64,000 nt of DNA from Pedobacter sp. BMA (GCF_001027745.1 NZ_LECU01000006.1:62001-126000), one strand, 5' to 3'; positions 36,650-46,072 are shown, counted from the first letter of the stretch. Notes: a model not told the origin generated them from the sequence alone. Made by a program: numbers and translations.

Positions 36650-39163
36650 TTATTTCTTTGGATCTAAAATATCTTTGATCCTGATACTTAAGTCTTCGTA
36701 GTGGGCTTTTGTGATTGCATCACCAGCAGCAGATCTTGCTTTGGTTGTAGCCAAAAGGCTTTTCAGTTCGGCACGGACTAATGGACGAATATCAGATAGG
36801 CCAACATTGATTGGTGTTAAGCCGTAACTCGCTGCATATTCAAGTGGGAACCCTGCCAGAAGATCATTTTCTTTCGTCATCAAATCTGATAATCGATCTA
36901 CATAAGCACGTTGCAGGTTGCGTTTAAAGGCATCTGCCCTTCCCGCTACGAAAACGGAAGATTTCAGGTCTGTAAATAACTCAGGTAATGTGTAAGCTTT
37001 TACGGCACCATTTTTCACTTCATTATCTAACAAGCGGGCAATACGCGACGGAGACAATAAATTATTCAGGGTATTTGTTTGAACAGCTTTGATTCTGTTT
37101 AACAATACGCCATTATCGAATTTACTGAGTTGCTCGTTGCTGATTAACCAGAGTGGCGTCGTAAACAACTGTTGATTAAAGAATGTAATGGCTTCTTTTT
37201 GTTTGGTTTTTGGCAAGTAAGCATACACTGGACCTGACTGTTCATAAGTTTTGAAGTTCTCGCTCAAGCCACCAACATTGGTTGCCACGTGACCCATATA
37301 GCGGTTGAACTGACCAACGATTTCTCCATAAATTTCTTTTAAATCGCTGTAGTCTTTACCTTTCTGGTAGGTCCATTTTTCTACGTTTGGTAAAATGCGT
37401 TTTAAGTTAGCAATACCATAGGTACTGGCTTTCATCGCGTTATCACCCAAGTCTTCACTTTGCAACCGTGGGTCAAGGCTAGTTCCCTGGCGTCCATAGA
37501 AATAAAGTGGATTACCAGCATTCTTAAGTGTCCATTGATCGAGAACGTCTTTTTCCTGCTCTGCGGTTTTACCTCCGGGAATCCATGAGTATCCCCATTT
37601 AATTGACCATTTATCATACTCGCCGATTTGCGGATGTAGTTTGGTTACGCCATCACCTGGCTGAGCGATATAATTGAAACGTGCATAATCCATGATGGAT
37701 GGAGCAGTTCCGTGTTTATCAGTGAAAGCTTTAGAACGTAAAGAATCAACCGGATAGGCATAGCTTGATCCAAAGTTATGTGGCAAGCCCAGTGTATGAC
37801 CAATTTCGTGTGATGATACAAAGCGGATGAGCTCACCCATTTGCTCGTCAGTAAACTGTGCTTTACGTACAGCGGGGTTGATTGCAGCTGTTTGTACAAA
37901 GTACCAGTTTCGAAGCAGGTTCATCACGTTGTGATACCAACCGATATGCGTTTCTAAAATTTGTCCTGTCCTCGGGTCGCTAATGTGAGGGCCATAGGCA
38001 TTTGCGATGTCTGAAGCGAAATAACGTACAACTGAATATCGTGAATCTTCTACACTAAACTGAGGATCTTCCTGTGGTGTTGGCGCCTGTTTTCCGATAA
38101 TAGCATTTTTAAATCCAGCCGCTTCAAATGCAACCTGCCAATCGTTAATTCCCTGAATCAGGAACGGCACCCATTTTTTTGGCGTTGCCGGGTCTATATA
38201 AATGATGATTGGTTTTACCGGTTCAACCAACTCGCCGCGTTTGTATGCAACCGTATCTTTAGGCACTAAATTCCACCTGTGGATATAGGCTGTTCTTTCC
38301 GCTTTTTGTGCATTTGTTCCGTAGTCAATTTGCGACTGGCCGAAGAAGCCGACACGACTATCCATGATTCTAGCTTTAACCGGGGTTTTTGGCAATAGTA
38401 ACATGGATGTGTTAAATTCAAAGGTTACTGCAGCATTGCTATTGTCAGTTGGAGATTCTGTTGCACGATAAGTTTTAGCTGTTTTAACTTCTAGGTTAAT
38501 GGGGAAAGTTTTTACAGTATCTATGTAAGACCGTGTCGGATCGTAAGCGATCACTTTATAGGCTTTACGGATCTGGTCTGTTGCGCCGATGGCCATTACA
38601 TCGCCATTGTAAAAATCTGTTACATCAATTACTACACCTGTAGTATCTTTATTGTAAGCTTTAATTTCGAAGCTTGCCAGTATCTGCGCCAGGTTGGAGT
38701 TCTGAACAGATTCGTACATGTCGCTATTTGGATCAGCTTTGGTAGAATAGCTTGGTACACGGATATAAACCTGTTTTCCTCTGCGTTCCCATCTCCATAC
38801 CTGCTCATTAATTTCTTCACCACCATATTGCTGATTGCCCACTTTAACATTTGCAGGAACCTTGGCTAAGCGTGTAACCACTAACATTTCGCGGTTAATC
38901 ATGGAATCTGGTATCTCAAAGTACCATTTATCGTCTACTTTATGAGTTTTGAAAAGGCCGTTTGTAGTTCGGGCTTTTGCGGTAACCACTTCAGAAAAAG
39001 GCTTTATGCCTTCTTTTTTAGGCACAGCCGGTGTAGCCGCTGGAGTGGCGGGGCTACTCCCTTTCGGTGTTTTTGATTTTTTTTGAGCATAGACCGAATT
39101 TGATCCGGCAACACCCAGTGCTACAATACCGGCCAAGGCAAGTACTTTAAAGTTTCTCTTCAT
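36650..39163 (-). CDS. Large secreted zinc metalloprotease (DUF5117/DUF4953 type)
   Basis: An 837-residue exported protein with a signal peptide (KVLALAGIVALGVAGSNSVYA) and a Pro/Ala/Lys-rich linker. The zinc motif HEIGHTLGLPHNF (HExxHxxGxxH, metzincin type) is near residue 450, preceded by the ADPRTGQIL-like region (ISDPRTGQILETHIGW) and followed by SIMDYARFNYIAQPGDG, whose Met fits a Met-turn. The N-terminal part matches DUF5117/5118 and the catalytic part DUF4953, a common Bacteroidota combination. It probably degrades proteins outside the cell or in the periplasm. Single gene. Confidence 0.93.
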   Translation of the reverse strand: MKRNFKVLALAGIVALGVAGSNSVYAQKKSKTPKGSSPATPAATPAVPKKEGIKPFSEVVTAKARTTNGLFKTHKVDDKWYFEIPDSMINREMLVVTRLAKVPANVKVGNQQYGGEEINEQVWRWERRGKQVYIRVPSYSTKADPNSDMYESVQNSNLAQILASFEIKAYNKDTTGVVIDVTDFYNGDVMAIGATDQIRKAYKVIAYDPTRSYIDTVKTFPINLEVKTAKTYRATESPTDNSNAAVTFEFNTSMLLLPKTPVKARIMDSRVGFFGQSQIDYGTNAQKAERTAYIHRWNLVPKDTVAYKRGELVEPVKPIIIYIDPATPKKWVPFLIQGINDWQVAFEAAGFKNAIIGKQAPTPQEDPQFSVEDSRYSVVRYFASDIANAYGPHISDPRTGQILETHIGWYHNVMNLLRNWYFVQTAAINPAVRKAQFTDEQMGELIRFVSSHEIGHTLGLPHNFGSSYAYPVDSLRSKAFTDKHGTAPSIMDYARFNYIAQPGDGVTKLHPQIGEYDKWSIKWGYSWIPGGKTAEQEKDVLDQWTLKNAGNPLYFYGRQGTSLDPRLQSEDLGDNAMKASTYGIANLKRILPNVEKWTYQKGKDYSDLKEIYGEIVGQFNRYMGHVATNVGGLSENFKTYEQSGPVYAYLPKTKQKEAITFFNQQLFTTPLWLISNEQLSKFDNGVLLNRIKAVQTNTLNNLLSPSRIARLLDNEVKNGAVKAYTLPELFTDLKSSVFVAGRADAFKRNLQRAYVDRLSDLMTKENDLLAGFPLEYAASYGLTPINVGLSDIRPLVRAELKSLLATTKARSAAGDAITKAHYEDLSIRIKDILDPKK

Positions 39164-39254
39164 GAATAATAAAAAATTTGTTTGCTTGGTAATAAGAAGC
39201 TAAAGTTAACCGGTTGTTACAGGTGAAATGATGTTGTAACTATAAAATTACGCC

Positions 39255-40502
39255 CTAAATCCTTTTTTCCAGCGTTACAATTTTAAAATATACCTTATCT
39301 GCCCTAACGATTTCGAAAACAATGGTTCGATCTGATTTTGATTTAAAAAGTTCAGAGAGATCGTTGAGCGTATAAAATTCGACTGGTTTGAAATTGACAC
39401 CAATAATTTCATCATCGGGACATAACCCGGCTTTTTCTGCAGGGGAGTTTTCGTCTATTTCGGCAATGATAATTCTTTTAAAGCCTGCCTGATCGATATA
39501 AACTGTTAAGCCGGTCATATCGTGCTCGAAAGGTTGTTTATGATACTGATTGGGTTTCAGATACATGAACCCTTCCTGGTAGTTGAGCTGAATATCAAAT
39601 TTTTTCAGGATCTCTGCCCCAATATTTCCATTTCTAAATTTAAGATCTATTTTTCCGGAAATGGTTTCAAAATCCGGAAAACCAGACAGTACATTTTTGA
39701 ATGTAAAATGGCCAAGATTAATTTTCGCTATTCTACCCAGGTGTCCTTTGATTTTTCCACTTAAGCTCATTCCTAAACTTGCCGATATTGTTTTGACAGG
39801 GAGTGGAAAAGCTTTTCCATCCAACATTTCCATTGATAATGCATGACTGGCTCCAGTATCCATCAAAAATTTAGATTTGACTTTATTGCCTTGAGGGGTC
39901 TCCACTTGTGCATATACATAAGGTTTCAGCTTATCAATTTCAATGGGGATTTTGCTACCCCTATATCTGAGCTTTGCATGAGGGGAAGAAAAGATTATTC
40001 TGCTAGCGCTGTATCGGATATCTACCATAAAACTATTAAAAAAATGATATCCGATGAGGCCGTAAATTTTTACTCCTAAATATCCTGATAAATTGAACAA
40101 ATCCTCTTTAAGAATTGCAGTAGGAATATTTTCGATTTTCGCGTTGCCTACCTGTGCATTGATGTCATTAGAGACATATGCTTCTAAAGCCTCGGCACCT
40201 AAACCGGAGACATTTATTCTGCGGAGCAAGGCAAAGTTTAAATTGTCGATAATAGAAGAATCAGTTACAATCATCGGACCAACGCCTGTATCCAAAACGA
40301 AATCAAAAGGTCCTTTTTCATTTATCATCACAGGGATAATAACCAGATTTTTGATGTTTTTAAACCCTATAGATTGCCTGTCGCGATTGCCGGAAAATAA
40401 AAATTCCTGCGACTTCACGGCTATAAAACAAAATAATAGTCCACAGCAAAACATGATCTCGCGTAAACAGATTATTACAACTGGCTTATACCTGGTTAAC
40501 AT
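39255..40502 (-). CDS. Exported aspartyl protease-like protein with PDZ domain
   Basis: A 415-residue protein with an N-terminal signal or anchor (FCCGLLFCFIAVKSQ). Two retropepsin-like lobes each keep a catalytic DTG: FDFVLDTGVGPMIV (about residue 70) and SKFLMDTGASHALS (about 215). A PDZ domain closes the protein (PAEKAGLCPDDEIIGVNF, about 350-368). Such proteins are common in Bacteroidota; the substrate is unknown. The start may be the ATG at 40502 or the one at 40454, which begins directly at the signal core. Confidence 0.85.
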   Translation of the reverse strand: MLTRYKPVVIICLREIMFCCGLLFCFIAVKSQEFLFSGNRDRQSIGFKNIKNLVIIPVMINEKGPFDFVLDTGVGPMIVTDSSIIDNLNFALLRRINVSGLGAEALEAYVSNDINAQVGNAKIENIPTAILKEDLFNLSGYLGVKIYGLIGYHFFNSFMVDIRYSASRIIFSSPHAKLRYRGSKIPIEIDKLKPYVYAQVETPQGNKVKSKFLMDTGASHALSMEMLDGKAFPLPVKTISASLGMSLSGKIKGHLGRIAKINLGHFTFKNVLSGFPDFETISGKIDLKFRNGNIGAEILKKFDIQLNYQEGFMYLKPNQYHKQPFEHDMTGLTVYIDQAGFKRIIIAEIDENSPAEKAGLCPDDEIIGVNFKPVEFYTLNDLSELFKSKSDRTIVFEIVRADKVYFKIVTLEKRI

Positions 40503-40518
40503 TGAATTAAATTTAATA

Positions 40519-40547
40519 AATTAGTTGCTAATTCTTATCAACTAATT
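40519..40547. repeat. 9-bp inverted repeat between divergent protease and carboxypeptidase genes
   Basis: AATTAGTTG (40519-40527) and CAACTAATT (40539-40547) are perfect inverse copies 11 bp apart in a 52-bp divergent gap. Centre-to-centre spacing of two turns of DNA fits an operator for a dimeric regulator of both genes. Confidence 0.4.
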
Positions 40548-40554
40548 ACATACC

Positions 40555-41883
40555 ATGTTCCGATTTAAAAGCTGCTGCATCCTATTGATTTCCTGTATTT
40601 TTCTGACATCAGGCTTAACGGGCTGTTCGGCAGACAAAACTATATCCAGAAAAGTATCCAAAGCTTTTAAAAACTCAGAAGTAATAAAGCAGTACCAGGT
40701 TGGTTTTGCCTTATATAATATGGAGACAAGAAGAATGATCTTTCAAAAAGATGCAGATAAATACTTTACGCCTGCATCAAATACGAAGCTTTATACTTTT
40801 TTTGCCAGCCTGAAAATGATTCCGGAGCAAATGCCTGCACTAAAGTATATCGAAAAGAATGATTCATTAATATTCTGGGGAACCGGGGATCCTGCATTTT
40901 TACAATTTGCGGTTAAGGATCAATCGGCCTATCAATTTTTAAAAGCATCAGACAAAAAGCTTTTTTTTGCACCGGGTCGGTATTCTGGTACTTTCTTTGG
41001 CGATGGCTGGAGCTGGGATGATTACGATTATTACTATCAGCCTGAGATTACGGAAATGCCTATCATGGACAACATGGTCACGTCAAGTTATTTGTCGGAT
41101 AAAAAAATAAATATTGAACCAAAAGTTTTTGCCCCATGCTTTGAGCTTGATTCTAATAAGACTACCGGGGGGTTCCAGGTAACAAGAGACTTTCTCTCCA
41201 ACCATTTTAAGTATCCAAAGGTTGACGTTAAGGCTGGATATAGTCAGCAAAACCCTTATAAAACCAGCGTACAAACAACTATTGATGTCCTTTCAGATAC
41301 ATTGCATAAACCAGTAGGTGTTATTAAGATGAAAATTCCAACTTATGCGAAAACACTACAAGGCGCTAAGAGGGATTCGGTATTGAAACACATGATGCTG
41401 CCTAGCGACAATTTTATTGCGGAGCACCTGCTTCTGGTGTGCTCCAATCAAATAGGCGATACATTAAGCACAACAAAAGCGATAGCTCACATCAGTAAAA
41501 CCTACTTATCGTTTTTACCAGACCGGGTGAAATGGGCAGATGGTTCGGGTTTATCGAGACAAAACCTGTTTACGCCAAGAGATAATGTTTATTTACTGGA
41601 TTCTATCTATCATCTGGTTAATAACCAGGAAAAGTTATTTGATATGCTGCCTGCCGGAGGGAAGACCGGTACGCTGAAAAGCGCCTATCCAAAAACGGAT
41701 AAACCTTTTGTATATGGAAAAACAGGATCACTGGGAGGTGTGCACAATCAAAGCGGGTATGTGCTCACTAAAAAGGGAAAAACTTATATTTATTCATTTA
41801 TGAATAATAATTTTATTAAGCCAACATCGGAAGTGCGTGCTGAAATGGTTCGGATCATAACCTATATCCATGACAATTTTTAG
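40555..41883 (+). CDS. dacB: D-alanyl-D-alanine carboxypeptidase/endopeptidase, PBP4 type (S13)
   Basis: A 442-residue predicted lipoprotein (lipobox LTGC, Cys24). The penicillin-binding motifs are present: SxxK in TPASNTKLY (Ser75, Lys78), SxN in LPSDNFIAEHLL and KTG in GGKTGTLKSAYP; a second KTG occurs at YGKTGSLGG. It trims peptide cross-links or terminal D-Ala in the periplasm. It is shorter than E. coli PBP4 (477 in the precursor). It is followed 15 nt later by a PLP enzyme gene on the same strand. Confidence 0.92.
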   Translation: MFRFKSCCILLISCIFLTSGLTGCSADKTISRKVSKAFKNSEVIKQYQVGFALYNMETRRMIFQKDADKYFTPASNTKLYTFFASLKMIPEQMPALKYIEKNDSLIFWGTGDPAFLQFAVKDQSAYQFLKASDKKLFFAPGRYSGTFFGDGWSWDDYDYYYQPEITEMPIMDNMVTSSYLSDKKINIEPKVFAPCFELDSNKTTGGFQVTRDFLSNHFKYPKVDVKAGYSQQNPYKTSVQTTIDVLSDTLHKPVGVIKMKIPTYAKTLQGAKRDSVLKHMMLPSDNFIAEHLLLVCSNQIGDTLSTTKAIAHISKTYLSFLPDRVKWADGSGLSRQNLFTPRDNVYLLDSIYHLVNNQEKLFDMLPAGGKTGTLKSAYPKTDKPFVYGKTGSLGGVHNQSGYVLTKKGKTYIYSFMNNNFIKPTSEVRAEMVRIITYIHDNF

Positions 41884-41898
41884 CAATACCCGAAATAA

Positions 41899-42948
41899 AT
41901 GAGTTACGATTTTACTTCTATTGATCAGCCTTTTTCAAACCAAATTGAATTGGATGGTAAAACCTATTTATATTTCGGGGGTACAGCCTACCTTGGTTTG
42001 CCTAAAAACAGAGATTTTATAGAATTGTACGTTGAGGGTGTTAAACGTTATGGGTTAAATAACGGGACCAGCCGAAATAACAACATCCAGTTGGGGATTT
42101 ATGATGAAGCGGAGCAAGTTGCGGCCGACAGGTTTGGCAGCGAAAATGCATTGATCATTTCAAGCGGTTATCTGGCAGCGCAGCTGGCTATACAAACCCT
42201 GAGCTCATACGGTAAAGTCAGGTATTCGCCGGTATCGCATCCGGCGCTCTGGTTAAATACAGCACTGGATTTTAGCGCAGCCACATTCGCGGACTGGAAG
42301 GATGAAACTGTTGAGCTAATTAATCATTCGGATGAAAGTAACTGGGTTTTGATCAGCAATTCGATGAATAACCTTTTTCCTGAAATATTTAATTTTGAGT
42401 TCATATCGCTCATTGATGTGAAGAAGAAATTGATTTTGATTGTTGATGACTCGCACGGAATAGGCATCAATAACAATGGTTTGGGTGCGATTGCAAAGAT
42501 TCCAAGCAGAATAAATACAGAGGTGGTAGTAGTTGCTTCAATGGCAAAAGCATTGGGCGTGGATGCCGGAATCGTTTTAGGAAGTCGATTCATCATAAGT
42601 AAGCTAAAGGAGAGTCCAATTTTTTCAGGCGCATCTCCCCCTTCCGCAGCGGGGATGTATGCATTTGTTCATGCATCGGAAATTTATATTGATGCTCTTC
42701 AGAAATTACGGTCAAATCGGGATCAGTTCAAAAGGCAAATTTCCACAGGCTGGCAATATGAAACTGAGTTTCCCGTATTTTTGGTTAATTCACCGGGTAT
42801 CGACAGGGAGTTATTAAAAGAAAACATCCTGATCTCATCCTTTCCATATCCATACAAAAACAGCCCAACTTTAAACAGGATAGTTTTAAGTAGCTGGCAT
42901 ACTGATGAAAATATCGATCAATTGCTGGCGGTGCTTGCTAAAAAATAA
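41899..42948 (+). CDS. PLP-dependent alpha-oxoamine synthase-like enzyme (BioF/KBL fold)
   Basis: A 349-residue fold-type I PLP enzyme. Asp183 and His186 are in IVDDSHGIG, and the PLP Lys217 is in VASMAKALGVDAG, placed as in 8-amino-7-oxononanoate synthase and 2-amino-3-ketobutyrate ligase. The N-terminus (YLYFGGTAYLGLPKN) also fits this group. It is shorter than those enzymes (about 385-400), lacking part of the C-terminal domain, so its acyl-CoA and amino acid substrates cannot be told. It lies between a PBP4-type gene and a SixA-like gene and not near other biotin genes. Confidence 0.85.
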   Translation: MSYDFTSIDQPFSNQIELDGKTYLYFGGTAYLGLPKNRDFIELYVEGVKRYGLNNGTSRNNNIQLGIYDEAEQVAADRFGSENALIISSGYLAAQLAIQTLSSYGKVRYSPVSHPALWLNTALDFSAATFADWKDETVELINHSDESNWVLISNSMNNLFPEIFNFEFISLIDVKKKLILIVDDSHGIGINNNGLGAIAKIPSRINTEVVVVASMAKALGVDAGIVLGSRFIISKLKESPIFSGASPPSAAGMYAFVHASEIYIDALQKLRSNRDQFKRQISTGWQYETEFPVFLVNSPGIDRELLKENILISSFPYPYKNSPTLNRIVLSSWHTDENIDQLLAVLAKK

Positions 42949-42958
42949 CTTATTAAAA

Positions 42959-43459
42959 ATGAAGAAGCTACTTTTAATTTTATCATTTACATTACTATAT
43001 TCTGCAGCAGTACTGGCTCAAACAACAGAAATATGGATTGTTCGGCATGCCGAAAAGGATAAATCAGACCAAAAAAATAACGACCCTAATTTATCAGAAG
43101 AAGGAAAAATAAGGGCTGGGGATCTGGCTAACTACCTAAGTAAGGTAAATTTTGATGTTGCTTATAGTACTCCCTATAAAAGAACAAGGCAAACCCTTGA
43201 TTCCATTATTATACAGAAGGTTCTGACCTATAAACAACCTAAGTCTTTGACTGATTCAGTTAAGAAGAACTATACCGGCAAAACAATAATGGTTGCCGGC
43301 CATTCGAACACCGTTCTTGAAATTATCGAGGCTTTTGGGGGGATACGCCCTAAAGAAATGCTAACGGAAGATGATTATGATTACATTTTTCACCTGACCA
43401 TCAAAGACGATAAGGTAAAGGTAAAAATGGATCATTTTGGCAGACCGCATCATCTATAG
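42959..43459 (+). CDS. Exported SixA-like histidine phosphatase
   Basis: A 166-residue protein with signal peptide MKKLLLILSFTLLYSAAVLA and the histidine phosphatase motifs: RHAEK (VRHAEKDK), TPYKRTRQTL with the second catalytic Arg, and VAGHSNTV with the second His. I chose the ATG at 42959 because it opens a clear signal peptide; an upstream frame from 42905 would lie inside the preceding gene. The signal peptide puts it in the periplasm, unlike E. coli SixA, so small phosphate esters are more likely than HPt proteins as substrates. Confidence 0.9.
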   Translation: MKKLLLILSFTLLYSAAVLAQTTEIWIVRHAEKDKSDQKNNDPNLSEEGKIRAGDLANYLSKVNFDVAYSTPYKRTRQTLDSIIIQKVLTYKQPKSLTDSVKKNYTGKTIMVAGHSNTVLEIIEAFGGIRPKEMLTEDDYDYIFHLTIKDDKVKVKMDHFGRPHHL

Positions 43460-43499
43460 TACATTAATCTGCAAAAATGAAAGTTGATCTGCAGCTTGC

Positions 43500-44177
43500 T
43501 TAAAGTTTTTCAAAAGGAATATCCATCAACTCGTAACCCTGCCAGCCCGAAAAATCATAGTGCCACCACTCATTTTCCAAAACATTCATTTTGAATTTTT
43601 TCATGGTATTGATTAAAAGCTGCCGGTTTTTTCTGACCTCATTGCTTACAGGCTCATAGTTGGCTGCAGCGGCGGGTAAAAAACTATCATAGGGCGTTGC
43701 CATGGCTACATCCTTATTTGTTTTCAAGTTTACAATAGTAAGATCTATGGCACAACCCCTATTGTGCTTCGAGCCTTTCGCTGGGTTGGCGACGAAATTC
43801 TTATCGCTGGCTTTCTGATAAAATGCAATCGTTATGGCGTATGGGCGGTAACCATCAAAGATTTTTAATCCATAGCCCTTTTTATTTAATGCTCTCTGAA
43901 TCTTCTTCAATGCCTCTACAACCGGTTTCCGCGCAAAAGCCCTTGCCTGCTTGTACATCACTTGTTGCATAAAGTTGTTTTTAGTAGCGTATCTGATATC
44001 CAGTGTGATATTGGGAATTGATTTTTTAATTTCAATCAATTCGTTATCCGGATTCGCTTTTACAGAAGCCCTGTACTGGCTATAGGAACTAATTACAACT
44101 GGCTTTTGTATTGATTTTGTTTGTGCAAAAGCACAGGCAGAAAAAAACAGGCTGAAAAGAAAGATTCTGATTTTCAT
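43500..44177 (-). CDS. D-alanyl-D-alanine dipeptidase (VanX/DdpX family)
   Basis: A 225-residue exported enzyme (signal MKIRIFLFSLFFSACAFA). The M15 zinc motif is SKHNRGCAIDLTI (His and Asp ligands), with EWWHYDF giving the third His and the catalytic Glu. DGYRPYAI supplies the conserved Arg. VanX-type enzymes split D-Ala-D-Ala; outside resistance clusters they help recycle cell wall D-Ala. No vanA, vanH or vanS gene is near, so vancomycin resistance is not implied. Confidence 0.93.
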   Translation of the reverse strand: MKIRIFLFSLFFSACAFAQTKSIQKPVVISSYSQYRASVKANPDNELIEIKKSIPNITLDIRYATKNNFMQQVMYKQARAFARKPVVEALKKIQRALNKKGYGLKIFDGYRPYAITIAFYQKASDKNFVANPAKGSKHNRGCAIDLTIVNLKTNKDVAMATPYDSFLPAAAANYEPVSNEVRKNRQLLINTMKKFKMNVLENEWWHYDFSGWQGYELMDIPFEKL

Positions 44178-44270
44178 AAGGATGCAGCTTTAGAATTTCG
44201 TCTTGCGTGAGCGAATTGACCTGTTTTACTTTTTGCAGACTATGTATTCCTGCATTGAAGATAAGATTAT

Positions 44271-45497
44271 TTACTGGTTTGAAACCACCAGTAATTCTAA
44301 ATTTTTGAACGGAAGATTAAACATATCTGCAAGGTCTTTATTGGTACAATTGCCCTGATAAATATATAATGCTTCTCTTATTCCGGGATTGTTCCACACC
44401 ATATTGACCAATCCGCCATATTCTCCGATATCGAGCAAAATTGGCGCAAAAATATTGGTTAAGGCATATGAAGCTGTTCTTGGCACCCTTGAGGCAATAT
44501 TAGGCACACAATAGTGGATTACATCGTATTTTCTGAATACAGGATTAGTATGATTTGTTACCTCAGAGGTTTCAAAACAGCCTCCCTGATCGATGCTGAT
44601 ATCGATAACAACGGAATGAGGCTTCATTCTGGACACTGTTTCTTCCATTACCACACAGGGGCTTCTACCATGACTGGCCCGAATGGCACCAATTACGACA
44701 TCGCAAGTTACGATGGCCTTATTTAAAACGATAGGTTGCATTACAGAGGTAAAAACGCGGCTGCCTAAGTTATTCTGTAACCTGCGTAGGCGATAAATAG
44801 AACTATCGAAAACCTTTACTTCAGCACCAAGCGCCAAAGCCGTCCGTGCTGCATATTCACCTACTGTTCCTGCGCCTAAAATTACAATTTCTGTAGGTGG
44901 CACGCCTGTAAATCCACCGAGCATCAGTCCTTTCCCTCCAGTGACATTACTCAGGTATTCTGCAGCGATAAGGATTGAGGTTGAGCCTACAATTTCACTC
45001 ATCGCCCTGACAACGCTTAGCACATTTCCTTCATCACGCAGGTTTTCGAAACATAGTGCATTGATTTTTTTGTGCATTAATGACTTGAGGTATTCCTGTT
45101 TAAGCGTTCCGGTTTGAAGCGAAGATATCAGGGTTTGCCCTTTGTGCATCAATTCTATTTCATCCAATGTTGGCGGAGCAATTTTCACCAGAATATCTGA
45201 CTCAAAAACTTCTTTTTTGTCGTATGTGATTTTTGCACCCTGCTCCGCATATTCTGCGTCGGAGAAATTGGCGGCTATTCCAGCTCCACTTTCCAGTAAA
45301 ACATGATGTCCGTTATTAACCAATAATGCTACAGATAATGGCGTTAAAGCGATTCTATTTTCCTGAAAAGAAATTTCTTTAGGTATTCCAATGTTCAAAT
45401 TGTTTTTCCTGTTTCTGGTTTCGAGTGTTGCTTCCTGTGTTTGCAATAAGCCCTGACGGGCAATATCAGCCATTCCTTCGCGTAATCCTGTAGCCAT
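44271..45497 (-). CDS. ald: Alanine dehydrogenase
   Basis: A 408-residue NAD-dependent enzyme. The domain starts near residue 35 with NIGIPKEISFQENRIALTP and has the NAD-binding motif VILGAGTVGEYAARTAL. VIDISIDQGGCFETS is a conserved segment near the active site. It converts L-alanine and pyruvate with NADH/NAD+. The N-terminal extension of about 33 residues is unusual for ~370-residue relatives, but seems common in this phylum. It follows tsaE by 66 nt and may be co-transcribed. Confidence 0.92.
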   Translation of the reverse strand: MATGLREGMADIARQGLLQTQEATLETRNRKNNLNIGIPKEISFQENRIALTPLSVALLVNNGHHVLLESGAGIAANFSDAEYAEQGAKITYDKKEVFESDILVKIAPPTLDEIELMHKGQTLISSLQTGTLKQEYLKSLMHKKINALCFENLRDEGNVLSVVRAMSEIVGSTSILIAAEYLSNVTGGKGLMLGGFTGVPPTEIVILGAGTVGEYAARTALALGAEVKVFDSSIYRLRRLQNNLGSRVFTSVMQPIVLNKAIVTCDVVIGAIRASHGRSPCVVMEETVSRMKPHSVVIDISIDQGGCFETSEVTNHTNPVFRKYDVIHYCVPNIASRVPRTASYALTNIFAPILLDIGEYGGLVNMVWNNPGIREALYIYQGNCTNKDLADMFNLPFKNLELLVVSNQ

Positions 45498-45563
45498 GCT
45501 GCTTAAAAATGTATTAGTTTTAGGTTGTTCAAGATAAGCAAATTTCTGTTAATTAATTGAGAA

Positions 45564-45986
45564 TTAATTGTTATGCCTTAAGAATTTGAACAATCTTCTG
45601 TTATCATCAAGAATGTCGATTTTAACTTTAACGAAATGATCGGGTAATAATTCAGCTACTCTTTCCGGCCATTCAATTAAACATATTTCACCGCCGTAGA
45701 AGTATTCTTCGTAACCCAAATCAAAAGCCTCCTGAATGTGCTTTATTCTGTAGAAGTCGAAATGATAAACTGAACAATTTTCACCAAGATATTCATTTAC
45801 AATCGAATAGGTAGGACTTGATACGACTTCATCTACCCCAAGCATTTTACAGAATTCCTTTATGAAAGTGGTTTTGCCTGCACCCATATCGCCTTCGAAA
45901 ACGAAAATTTTTTCGCTGCCGGCAAAATCATTGAGCCGCTGAGCAACGAAAGGCAGGTCTGATAAATGATTGGCTGTTATTTCCAT
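45564..45986 (-). CDS. tsaE: tRNA threonylcarbamoyladenosine biosynthesis ATPase TsaE
   Basis: A 140-residue P-loop protein with Walker A GDMGAGKTTFIKEF, the SSPTYSIVNEY motif and a C-terminal LIEWPERVAELLP, all typical of TsaE. It acts with TsaB and TsaD in t6A37 formation on tRNAs that read ANN codons. I chose ATG 45986; a frame from 46016 would run through a hairpin and a promoter-like box (45999-46036). It stands between porX and ald. Confidence 0.95.
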   Translation of the reverse strand: MEITANHLSDLPFVAQRLNDFAGSEKIFVFEGDMGAGKTTFIKEFCKMLGVDEVVSSPTYSIVNEYLGENCSVYHFDFYRIKHIQEAFDLGYEEYFYGGEICLIEWPERVAELLPDHFVKVKIDILDDNRRLFKFLRHNN

Positions 45987-45998
45987 TGTAAAATAATA

Positions 45999-46036
45999 AA
46001 GGCAAAAGTAATACATATTTGTATCTCTTTTGCCTT
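45999..46036 (-). terminator. Hairpin after porX containing a -7 box for tsaE
   Basis: AAGGCAAAAG (45999-46008) and CTTTTGCCTT (46027-46036) form a 10-bp stem, with an inner ATACA/TGTAT pairing. On the minus strand it is followed by TATTATTTT, so it can end porX transcripts. Its downstream arm contains TACTTTTG (complement of 46003-46010), a match to the -7 consensus that would give tsaE a leader of about 13 nt. Confidence 0.65.
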
Positions 46037-46072
46037 CTTTTTGTTGTGAGATTTATCAAAAGAACGCTGTTA

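Noticed and set aside
43500-44177. Vancomycin resistance locus
   Set aside because: Only a VanX-type dipeptidase is present; no ligase, dehydrogenase or sensor genes are nearby, so a wall recycling role is more likely.
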